A stretch of DNA of 64,000 nt, taken from positions 1-64,000 of the forward strand of contig NZ_JAMGBG010000089.1 in the NCBI RefSeq assembly GCF_023516595.1, in the 5' to 3' direction. Shown here in pieces: positions 17,401 through 22,779 of the stretch. Under the pieces are notes generated by a model that did not search any database, had not been told where the DNA came from, and saw nothing but the letters and a program-made list of their open reading frames with translations. How positions within the stretch are numbered: position 1 is the stretch's first letter; every line of letters begins with the position of its first letter. Source of the stretch: Streptomyces neyagawaensis (lineage in GTDB: Bacteria; Actinomycetota; Actinomycetes; Streptomycetales; Streptomycetaceae). The translations under genes and the position numbers were made by a program.

Positions 17401-18145
17401 CCCAACAGGCAAGAGCCCAGCACCAGGAACCTCTAAGGTTATTTTTCGGTGTTGGAGAAAGCAGGCCGACATCGGATTCTGGAGGGACTTCCTTAACGAC
17501 GAGACGGTCGCGCTTATGCCGAGAGCTGCAGCGTTCGTTTCATGGGCTCCCGCGAACGCCTTCCACATGCTACACGCAGAGATCACCCGAATCTGGGAAG
17601 GCCTGGATCTCTGGCAGATGCCCCTAATTCAGAAGAATATTTCGATTCAGCATACGGTATACAGAGAAATCTTTGAGCCCTGCCGTTTCACAAACAGTGA
17701 ATTCCAAGATCTCCCTGACGTTCTCCCTGGGTGTATGTTTCCCGCCCTGGAGGAGCGGTTCAGGCGCGCTTACGCAACCCCCCTGAAAGTCAATGCATGC
17801 AGGCCCTGCGACACACACGAAAGTGTGGATCTAGCTTATCGGGTTAGCCAACTGATCAATGTGCTTGGCCGAGGAAAAGCCAACCAACTCGACGCGGATT
17901 TGGCTCGCATCAGGGGATTATTTCCCAAATCGCGATCAGGTGTATCTGATCCTTTGCCAAGGGCGGTCAGGTCCTTGTCCGGGCCTAAGAAGCTTCCGAA
18001 GCGGGTCATCTGGGAAATCTTGGAGAACCCCTTCGAGTTTCCGTTTGTACTCGTGGATGTTGCGCAAACAGCGGCCACTGCAGCGATGGTTGAGAAGATG
18101 CCCTCGCTGGCAGCGGTCTCAAGCCGCGACAAGTGGTGCCTTTAA
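14408..18145 (+). CDS. PD-(D/E)XK nuclease-NACHT NTPase, probable antiphage STAND protein
   Basis: The 1,245-residue protein starts at ATG 14408 behind GGGAGGAGC. Residues 1-110 look like an Mrr/restriction-type nuclease: GPDGGRD (37-43) then VFQVKFRE (Q63-x-K65), a D...QxK catalytic pattern. A NACHT domain follows, with Walker A GAPGQGKTT (295-303), Walker B LLMLDGLDE (404-412), VIVTSRP, and ARNPMQLAILLWLV with LPDKRTALYDQY. About 600 C-terminal residues without known motifs would be the sensor. This layout is that of bacterial NACHT/Avs-like defence proteins, in which target binding triggers oligomerisation and nuclease activity. GC is far below the neighbours, and TTA codons at 15962 and 17918 make translation dependent on the bldA tRNA. 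It is element cargo next to the left att site. Confidence 0.88.
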   Translation: MGETYPYEQLDGRRFQLLAQGLITAEHPNVQCFNLSGPDGGRDAVGMSLQSAKASFQDTHVFQVKFREQNPHGIPTTDDLFKWVITNLKAELPKVKRLARRGAELFTFITNVSATGHPDSGLRDRVRDWTTENLPLPTSIWWREDIDARLSRHADLVFKFSLFRGIDSVRAYFQSLTSTASTPSILSGVSAHPSNPGMSTMLLYLSKQYEEEESFRFKQVEPDPISVLDHFVDTPVIVTQRNFEFGYLHSLLTSVDPEIEIFDEDHDDAGYSVKAARLVMNEKFVEGFRRVVLEGAPGQGKTTLVQYIGQVHRARILNRNNDLQRVPTELTSAPLRLPIRIELRHLGVWLQGESPWPSPSGVPTTQPLHPSIPSFLSAHAAYATAGLELTANDVIAIMTKTPSLLMLDGLDEVPDAEVRSQVVEVAENFIKDLRAFGADIQVIVTSRPSSSTKSAVFSRQGFKYLKLANLAEEEIWEYAEDWIKRKKISAIEAVTFRKVLSGSLQKSHVAALARNPMQLAILLWLVHVKDWSLPDKRTALYDQYMSTFLDREATKDPVVRENRPILLELHGYIAWELHARSEDAKAAGSGAISKSDLKELMRSYLESQEEEDPDALIDVLFRGVQRVFALTERIQGSFEFDIQSMREYFAGTYLYKTAPHYSNAFDVAGSRPDRLEALIRNPYWLNVVRFFCGWYDKGELADLSRRLIDLCESASYRLLPHPRELVSSLLGDHVTHVSKRDTRLLAEQLTDPLSLRSVGKVLSGETVSTPIPPNEFIMPAMAAEAMRIFPHVQTDEVSYELAAILRSQISPSDRYLWWREHRPDPGSERFSAWLRSGSIAQAYCAAPIEAVPELLDLASESVESWIRCCEAGRLDVALTNPAWFEMFWQRLSAGNTVLSYPDSIEGKYIHEVWQFLASDIPFLHARRPSEATLRVPDRHPGMRDELSRLLGLFKYFPEQSLADFSSVVTFTQESRAILGPDCWTSWKTLLLVAPILTDPTGKSPAPGTSKVIFRCWRKQADIGFWRDFLNDETVALMPRAAAFVSWAPANAFHMLHAEITRIWEGLDLWQMPLIQKNISIQHTVYREIFEPCRFTNSEFQDLPDVLPGCMFPALEERFRRAYATPLKVNACRPCDTHESVDLAYRVSQLINVLGRGKANQLDADLARIRGLFPKSRSGVSDPLPRAVRSLSGPKKLPKRVIWEILENPFEFPFVLVDVAQTAATAAMVEKMPSLAAVSSRDKWCL

Positions 18146-18502
18146 CCGCCTTGCCCGTTCGGCTCTGAGTCGGCACCCGGTCTCGGCAGCTTTACGTGCT
18201 GCTTGGCTAGGGCCCCCGAGGCCGAACGACCACCCGTCACCTGTGCCTCCAGCAACCCCGACCGGCATCAGCCGCGTTCCCACCTGCGAAATGGCTGTCA
18301 TCTGGACGGAGCAGTCGTGCTTGCTCAAGTTCGGGCTCCGCCTGGTCGCGGCCTTAGATCCTTGAGTTGGAGCAGTTGCTTTGCCTCCTCCTGGCTGTCT
18401 GCCCTGGCTGTGCTGCACGCTGAGCGGCCGGCCTGGTCAGTCGGCGTAGCGGTGGCTGGTACAGAGAGCGACGCGGGAATCTCCGCGCTTTCACGCCTAG
18501 CA
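18146..18502. other. Gene-free stretch
   Basis: The 357 bases between the NACHT stop and the YdcF stop contain no frame with a plausible start, SD and codon bias. No tandem repeat or strong hairpin was seen. Composition shifts here from the lower-GC NACHT gene to the high-GC transfer region, so it may contain the junction of the cargo insertion. Confidence 0.5.
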
Positions 18503-19177
18503 TCACGCGCCAGGAGGGGCGGCAACGTCAGCGGGCAGAAGTCGGCTGGTGAAGCCATCAGCGCACAACCGCTCATAGGCGACCACGACAGGGGCCGGGA
18601 CATCCTGGTCGATGGCCAGTCCCCAACCGGGGAACACAAGCACTCGCTGTAGGGCGCCCACGATCATGTCGATCACCATGCGGGCGTCCCCGATGAAGTC
18701 GGCGTACTCCTTCAACGCCATGGGCGTAGACGCGCTCACGACGTCCACGCCTGGCCAGAGCTTCCGCATCATGGCGTACGACCGCCGCTCTTCGTACGGC
18801 TTGCTGACGAGAAGCACCGATGAGACCTCGATGTCGGCCTCCGCGAGTACGGCCCTGGTGAACTCGATATTCTCCCCCGTGTTGGTCGCGTGAGGCTCCA
18901 ACAGGATGGCCGAGTCGGGCACCCCCAGTTCAAGCGCACGCTCGCGATAATGAACGGCCTCTCCACGCGGCATGCGCTCTCGGGTCGTAGGACTCGTGGC
19001 CCCGGTGAACACGATGACCGGCGCCATGCCCTGGTGGTACAGCTCGGTTGTCACGTCGGCCACACCGAGGTCGTGACTGCCCAGGCCCACGGCCACCGAG
19101 CAGGGCCGTGGCTCGTGGTGCATGCGGTGGTAGTCCCAGAGAAGTTGGGCGTCCGCCCACGCCTGTGCCGAGATCAT
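18503..19177 (-). CDS. YdcF/SanA/ElyC-family (DUF218) protein
   Basis: The 224-residue protein has the DUF218 pattern: a glycine-rich first strand (VAVGLGSHDL), GMAPVIVFTGATSPTT, EPHATNTGENIEFTRAVL, and VSKPYEERRSYAMM, where the basic residue pair is typical. E. coli members act in envelope or peptidoglycan maintenance, but this one has no membrane anchor. It overlaps the GntR gene by 4 bp (ATGA), so the two are co-translated. GntR-YdcF pairs recur in streptomycete integrative elements, but the function there is not known to me. Confidence 0.8.
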   Translation of the reverse strand: MISAQAWADAQLLWDYHRMHHEPRPCSVAVGLGSHDLGVADVTTELYHQGMAPVIVFTGATSPTTRERMPRGEAVHYRERALELGVPDSAILLEPHATNTGENIEFTRAVLAEADIEVSSVLLVSKPYEERRSYAMMRKLWPGVDVVSASTPMALKEYADFIGDARMVIDMIVGALQRVLVFPGWGLAIDQDVPAPVVVAYERLCADGFTSRLLPADVAAPPGA

Positions 19178-19968
19178 TCCTGCACCTTCGCGTCCTGTGC
19201 CGAGTCAGGAACCCTGAAGTCGTACTCCCACGCGAAGCGCGATGCCGCATGGATGCCGACGGCGAACTCTACGACGGTGCCGTCAGCGGTGTAGGTCGTG
19301 CGGTGCAACTCCACGACGGGCTCTCCCGGCGGCAGTTGCAGGAGCTTCACCTCATCCGCCGTGGGGACCCGGGCGAACAAAGCCTCTTTCATGTGGTCGA
19401 TCTCGTACCCCGCGTCATAGAGCACCCTGTACCCGCCACCACGGCCGGCGGGGCCCGGCGTGGGGTCGACGATGCGCGTCCCCTCAACGTGTTCGGGTCG
19501 GTAGTAGCTGGTCAAGGTGTGGGTGGGCTGGCTGCCCTCCTTCACCAAACGGGCCCGCGCGTACACGTCGGAGCCGACCGGGATGCCAAGCCCTCCAGCA
19601 ACGAGGTCGCTCGCCTCAACTCGGCTCACGGTCTGCGTCTGTTCGTTGCGCTTGTACTGGCGCCCCGACGCCACGCGGTCCGCGATGAACGCGACCTCAT
19701 CCCCGTCACGCCACTTCACCTTGTCGTACCGGGCGATACCGAGCCGCTTGAGCGGGGTCCGCGGACGCACGACCGTGCCGTGCCCGCGCGACGACGTCAC
19801 CAGCCCCTCAGCCTCAAGCGCCTTGTACGCCTGATGGACCGTGGACTTGGAGCCCTCCCCGGCCTCGACCAGCTCTCTGATCTGGGGCAACTGGGACCCC
19901 GGCGCGTACTCGCCGTTCCGGATCTGTTCCGCGAGCCGATCCGCCAGCTCCCGCCACTTCGGTGCCAC
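19174..19968 (-). CDS. GntR/HutC-family regulator, KorSA-like
   Basis: The 264-residue regulator has an N-terminal winged helix (WRELADRLAEQIRNGEYAPGSQLPQIRELVEAGEGSKSTVHQAYKALEAEGLV) within residues 5-65. A UTRA effector domain at about 105-250 ends in VVELHRTTYTADGTVVEFAVGIHAASRF. In AICEs of the pSAM2 type this gene is the repressor (KorSA) that keeps excision, replication and transfer genes silent. The multiple GTCCYRGGAC palindromes just upstream (20003-20073) are its likely operators, controlling both its own promoter and the divergent transfer operon. Confidence 0.88.
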   Translation of the reverse strand: MAPKWRELADRLAEQIRNGEYAPGSQLPQIRELVEAGEGSKSTVHQAYKALEAEGLVTSSRGHGTVVRPRTPLKRLGIARYDKVKWRDGDEVAFIADRVASGRQYKRNEQTQTVSRVEASDLVAGGLGIPVGSDVYARARLVKEGSQPTHTLTSYYRPEHVEGTRIVDPTPGPAGRGGGYRVLYDAGYEIDHMKEALFARVPTADEVKLLQLPPGEPVVELHRTTYTADGTVVEFAVGIHAASRFAWEYDFRVPDSAQDAKVQE

Positions 19969-20002
19969 AGCCGATCTCCCTTCGATGCACCCCAGTGAAG
20001 CA

Positions 20003-20034
20003 CAGTCCCAGGACTGTTGACAGTCCTGGGACTG
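20003..20034. promoter_or_regulatory. Double operator of the GntR regulator
   Basis: CAGTCCCAGGACTG and CAGTCCTGGGACTG are exact inverted copies (14 bp each) separated by TTGA. Each arm contains the near-palindrome GTCCYRGGAC, so the element offers two stacked sites or one long dyad. It starts 35 bp upstream of the regulator's start codon. The central TTGACA can also serve as a -35 element on the plus strand, tying repression directly to the divergent operon. Confidence 0.75.
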
Positions 20035-20063
20035 CGTGCCATCTTCATCTCAGGCCGCTCGCA

Positions 20064-20073
20064 GTCCTAGGAC
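20064..20073. promoter_or_regulatory. Third GntR operator half
   Basis: GTCCTAGGAC is a perfect 10-bp palindrome sharing the core of the double operator 30 bp away and is embedded in CAGTCCTAGGACAG. A third site downstream of the presumed plus-strand promoter would let the regulator block the transfer operon cooperatively. Confidence 0.6.
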
Positions 20074-20176
20074 AGCGAGAGGAAGGGGTCCTCTTTGGGC
20101 TGTCTTCCACGCTGCGGCTAGGGGCCCGGGACAGAGCGGGCCGAGGGCACCGGACCCCTGGTCAACCGGATGGCTA

Positions 20177-20307
20177 GGCCGAAAGGCCAACGTCTCCATA
20201 CGCCTACAAACGGGAGCTCGTGTTCCCGAAGGAGACACCTGCACCACAGCAAGACTCAGCCCCGGCACACAGCCGTGATGGGCGCGGGATCGAATCCCGC
20301 CCGGGGC
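20177..20307 (+). ncRNA. Structured leader with a tRNA-minihelix-like fold
   Basis: Three nested or serial structures can be drawn. They are GGCC-GAAA-GGCC (20177-20188); an outer stem GTCTCC/GGAGAC (20192 and 20231) enclosing CGGGA/TCCCG; and a 49-base unit at 20259-20307. In that unit a 7-bp stem GCCCCGG/CCGGGGC stacks directly on a 5-bp stem GCGGG/CCCGC with a 7-base loop ATCGAAT. The last has the exact geometry of a tRNA acceptor stem plus T arm, but only 18 bases replace the D and anticodon arms, so it is not a tRNA gene. It precedes the transfer operon by 130 bp. Whether it is a regulatory leader or a tRNA relic is unknown. Confidence 0.4.
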
Positions 20308-20435
20308 GCTCCGGCCGCTGTTCTGCGGTCGCACCGTGCGTTCTGCGCGGTTTCACCTCAACGGCGAGCGGTCCCCGGGTGGCACCCCAGGGACCGCAGT
20401 TGGGCCGTTGCCGCCTTGCAGGGAGAACACGACCC

Positions 20436-20705
20436 ATGAACCCCATCGTCACTGTTCAGGACGCTGTTACCGCGTTCGCCGACTGGATCGAGCCGACGAC
20501 TGCTGAGCTGGACGCGATCGAGCAGGAGATGCCCGCGATCCTCGCGGAGGTCGACCTGCTCGATGCGCAGATCATCACCCTTGACCGCACCCCGACCGAG
20601 GTGGACGCCCGCCGTGTCCGCCGGGCGCGTAACCGGGTGCTGGCCGCGCGGCGTGACGTGGCCAACCGCACCGTCGGCGCGATGCTGCCGGGGGGTGCCG
20701 CGTGA
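20436..20705 (+). CDS. DUF6284-type small AICE protein
   Basis: The 89-residue protein begins MNPIVTVQDAVTAFADWIEPTTAELDAI in outline and is predicted to be two long helices. Residues 25-50 are acidic, and the C-terminal half is rich in Arg (ARRVRRARNRVLAARRDVANR). Similar proteins, which I recall as DUF6284, sit at the head of transfer operons in streptomycete elements. GGGAGAAC before ATG 20436 is a usable SD. The stop overlaps the GTG of the next gene by 4 bp. Function is unknown. Confidence 0.75.
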   Translation: MNPIVTVQDAVTAFADWIEPTTAELDAIEQEMPAILAEVDLLDAQIITLDRTPTEVDARRVRRARNRVLAARRDVANRTVGAMLPGGAA

Positions 20706-21151
20706 GCGCCCCGAACACGAAGCTGACCGCCGCGCACGCCGAGGTGAAGGCGGAGATCACGCGCACGGACACCAAGACCGGGCTGTTGCTCGCGTTCGTC
20801 GGCGCGGTGCTCGCCGGCACGTGGACCGTGGCCCGTGACCTGCCCCTGAACCTCCCCGCCTACGTCGCGGGCGGGTTGGGGGTGGCGCTGCTGGTCGCGG
20901 CGGCCGGTCTGCTGCTGCGCTCGACCCGCCCGAACCTGCGCGGCCGGCACGGGTTCCCGCTGTGGGCGACCCTGACCGCCGAGGAGATCGCCGCCGCCGT
21001 CAGCAGCGGGGATCTCGCGGCGGACGTCGCCGGGCTGTCCCGGCTCGCGGTGGTGAAGTTCACCGCCCTGCGCCGCGCGGTCGACCTCACCATGACCGGC
21101 GGCGCGCTGCTCATCCTCGCGGCCCTGCTCGCGGCGGGGGGTGCGCTGTGA
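20702..21151 (+). CDS. Pycsar-effector-like (DUF5706) membrane protein
   Basis: The 149-residue protein has ITRTDTKTGLLLAFVGAVLAG (about residues 18-40), the hallmark N-terminus of the Pycsar TM effector/DUF5706 family, then a second hydrophobic segment (PAYVAGGLGVALLVAAAGLLL) and a third near the C-terminus (GGALLILAALLAAGGAL). In Pycsar defence such proteins are membrane-disrupting effectors triggered by cCMP or cUMP. No uridylate or cytidylate cyclase gene is nearby, and the position inside the coupled transfer operon suggests a spread (Spd) role instead. Overlaps on both sides are 4 bp (GTGA). Confidence 0.75.
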   Translation: MSAPNTKLTAAHAEVKAEITRTDTKTGLLLAFVGAVLAGTWTVARDLPLNLPAYVAGGLGVALLVAAAGLLLRSTRPNLRGRHGFPLWATLTAEEIAAAVSSGDLAADVAGLSRLAVVKFTALRRAVDLTMTGGALLILAALLAAGGAL

Positions 21152-22032
21152 AGGCCCGGACGGTTCTTCCCGCTGTCGCGATGACGGCGGTGTCCATGGT
21201 GCTCACCCTCGCCGTGGTGGTGATGTGGCTCGGGGCCGTGATGCCTTGGCCCGTGGCCCTGGTCGTCGGTCTGGGCATCGACGGCGGATGGCTCGCCACC
21301 CTCGCCTATGAGCGCCGCCTGGCCGCGCAGGGCGACCACAGCCGTCCGGTGACCGCCGTCGGCTGGACGTTCGGCCTGCTCGCCACCGCCGTCCTGGTCG
21401 CGCACGCGGCGACCGCTGACCAGTCGCGCGGGGCGTGGCTGGCCGTGGCGTGGCTGCCGGTCGCGGCCAAAGCCTTGTGGCTTGTCCACGGTCTGTGGGA
21501 GCGCACCGCGCTCACCCCTGTCGCGTTGGAGGCCATCGCGGGAATCCAGCAGGAAGCCCGCGATGAGGCTGCCGTGGCCCGTGCCCGGCTGCGGGCGGAA
21601 GCGGCCACCGAGGAGACCCGGCTGACGGCCGTGACGCAAGCGGGGGCGCGCGTCGCACGCGTACAGGCCAAGACCGCCGAGACCCTCGCCGGGGCGTGGT
21701 CGACGCTGGAGGCGGCGCGGCGGGGCGAGGACACCGGCAGGGCGCTGACCAGCGTGACGGCCCGCGTCACGCCCGACGTCACACCCGCGTGGGAGCTGCC
21801 CGTGTGGGGCCCCACAGAGCCGGTTGCCGCGCTCCCTGCGGGCGAGAGCAACGCTCTGTCCGACGCGGTGCTTGACGCGCTGGTGGACGAGATCCGGCAC
21901 AGCGAGACCCCGGCCCTGTCCTACCGCGAGATGGCCATCCGCTTCCGTGCGGCCGGCCACTCCGCCTCCGAGATGCGCCTGAGGGCCGCGTGGAAGCGCG
22001 TCGTGGCCCACCCCTCCCGCTCCGCCCCCTGA
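21148..22032 (+). CDS. Spread/transfer-associated membrane protein (SpdB/DUF2637-like)
   Basis: GTG 21148 overlaps the previous stop and gives 294 residues. About four hydrophobic segments lie in the first 120 residues (TVLPAVAMTAVSMVLTLAVVVMWL, WPVALVVGLGIDGGWLATLAY, AVGWTFGLLATAVLVAHAA, GAWLAVAWLPVAAKALWLV). A long charged helix then runs from 135 to 195 to a cytoplasmic tail with a possible HTH-like end (LSYREMAIRFRAAGHSASEMRLRAAWKRV). Topology and place in the operon match the small membrane proteins that assist TraB in intramycelial plasmid spread. The final domain may bind DNA; this is inference. Confidence 0.7.
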   Translation: MKARTVLPAVAMTAVSMVLTLAVVVMWLGAVMPWPVALVVGLGIDGGWLATLAYERRLAAQGDHSRPVTAVGWTFGLLATAVLVAHAATADQSRGAWLAVAWLPVAAKALWLVHGLWERTALTPVALEAIAGIQQEARDEAAVARARLRAEAATEETRLTAVTQAGARVARVQAKTAETLAGAWSTLEAARRGEDTGRALTSVTARVTPDVTPAWELPVWGPTEPVAALPAGESNALSDAVLDALVDEIRHSETPALSYREMAIRFRAAGHSASEMRLRAAWKRVVAHPSRSAP

Positions 22033-22053
22033 CTCTCTGAGGAGTCCCGAATC

Positions 22054-22371
22054 ATGGGCAAGCCTGACACCCGCAGCATCGACCGCGAGATCACCAGGAC
22101 CACCCGCAAGCTGGAGGCAGTCCGCCGGGGCGAGATGTGGCCCCTGAACAGTGCCGAGCGGCGCGCTGTCCTCGGGGCGCTCGCCGGTGGCTCGTACCGG
22201 GTCCTGCGCGGCAAGAGCACCACCCGGCAGGAGAACCGGCTGGAGTCCGTCTCCGAGCAGGCCGTCACCCGGCTGACGGCCGAGATCACCGCCCTGCACA
22301 TCGAGCGGCAGCGGATCGTGCGCGAGTACGCAGCCGCCAAGGCCGCCAAGAAGTCCAAGGGGTGGTGGTGA
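22054..22371 (+). CDS. Small charged AICE protein, unknown function
   Basis: The 105-residue, very basic protein from ATG 22054 (SD GAGGAG) has a predicted helical pattern with many Arg/Lys-Glu pairs (SIDREITRTTRKLEAVRRGEMW; LTAEITALHIERQRIVREYAAAKAAKK) and no hydrophobic segment. It resembles nothing I can name. Its stop overlaps the next start (GTGA), so it is translated as part of the transfer operon. Confidence 0.7.
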   Translation: MGKPDTRSIDREITRTTRKLEAVRRGEMWPLNSAERRAVLGALAGGSYRVLRGKSTTRQENRLESVSEQAVTRLTAEITALHIERQRIVREYAAAKAAKKSKGWW

Positions 22372-22682
22372 ACACGCGTCCCCAGGGCGGCCGTTGCCCG
22401 GCCGCGCACCTCGAAGACCCCACCCCGTGCGGCGGTGAGGTCGCGGTGACCGTCCTCGACCGCTCCAGTGCGGGCGTGGACGGTTGCGAGCACCACGGCG
22501 CCCGCCTGCTCGCCTCCCTCGACGGCGGACGCGTCTACGCCCTGCCCGTCGCCCCGCCCGGTGCGGCCATCCGCGTGTTCCAGGCCGCCGACGGCATCCG
22601 CCCGTTCTGCTGGCTCGACGGGCCGCGCACGAGGCCGTCCCAGCTCAGCCACGCGGAGAACCGCGCCCGCAACGGCCGCTAA
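22368..22682 (+). CDS. Small AICE protein with spaced Cys/His, unknown function
   Basis: From GTG 22368 the frame encodes 104 residues with CPAAHLEDPTPCGG near the N-terminus and DGCEHHGARLLASL about 30 residues later. Spaced Cys and His residues could bind a metal. The family is not recognised. It ends the coupled gene group; a hairpin follows immediately. Confidence 0.6.
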   Translation: MNTRPQGGRCPAAHLEDPTPCGGEVAVTVLDRSSAGVDGCEHHGARLLASLDGGRVYALPVAPPGAAIRVFQAADGIRPFCWLDGPRTRPSQLSHAENRARNGR

Positions 22683-22689
22683 CGCCACG

Positions 22690-22721
22690 GCCCCCGCCCG
22701 CCCTGCTCGCCGGGCGGGGGC
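22690..22721 (+). terminator. Hairpin before the TraB-type gene
   Basis: GCCCCCGCCCG and CGGGCGGGGGC pair perfectly over an 11-bp stem with a 10-base loop. It lies between two same-strand genes of the transfer region, so it may attenuate rather than end transcription. Confidence 0.6.
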
Positions 22722-22779
22722 TGGCCTCTTCAACTTCCCGCCCCGTGGTGCCCCCGGGGCAGTCAGGAGATACCTCGCC

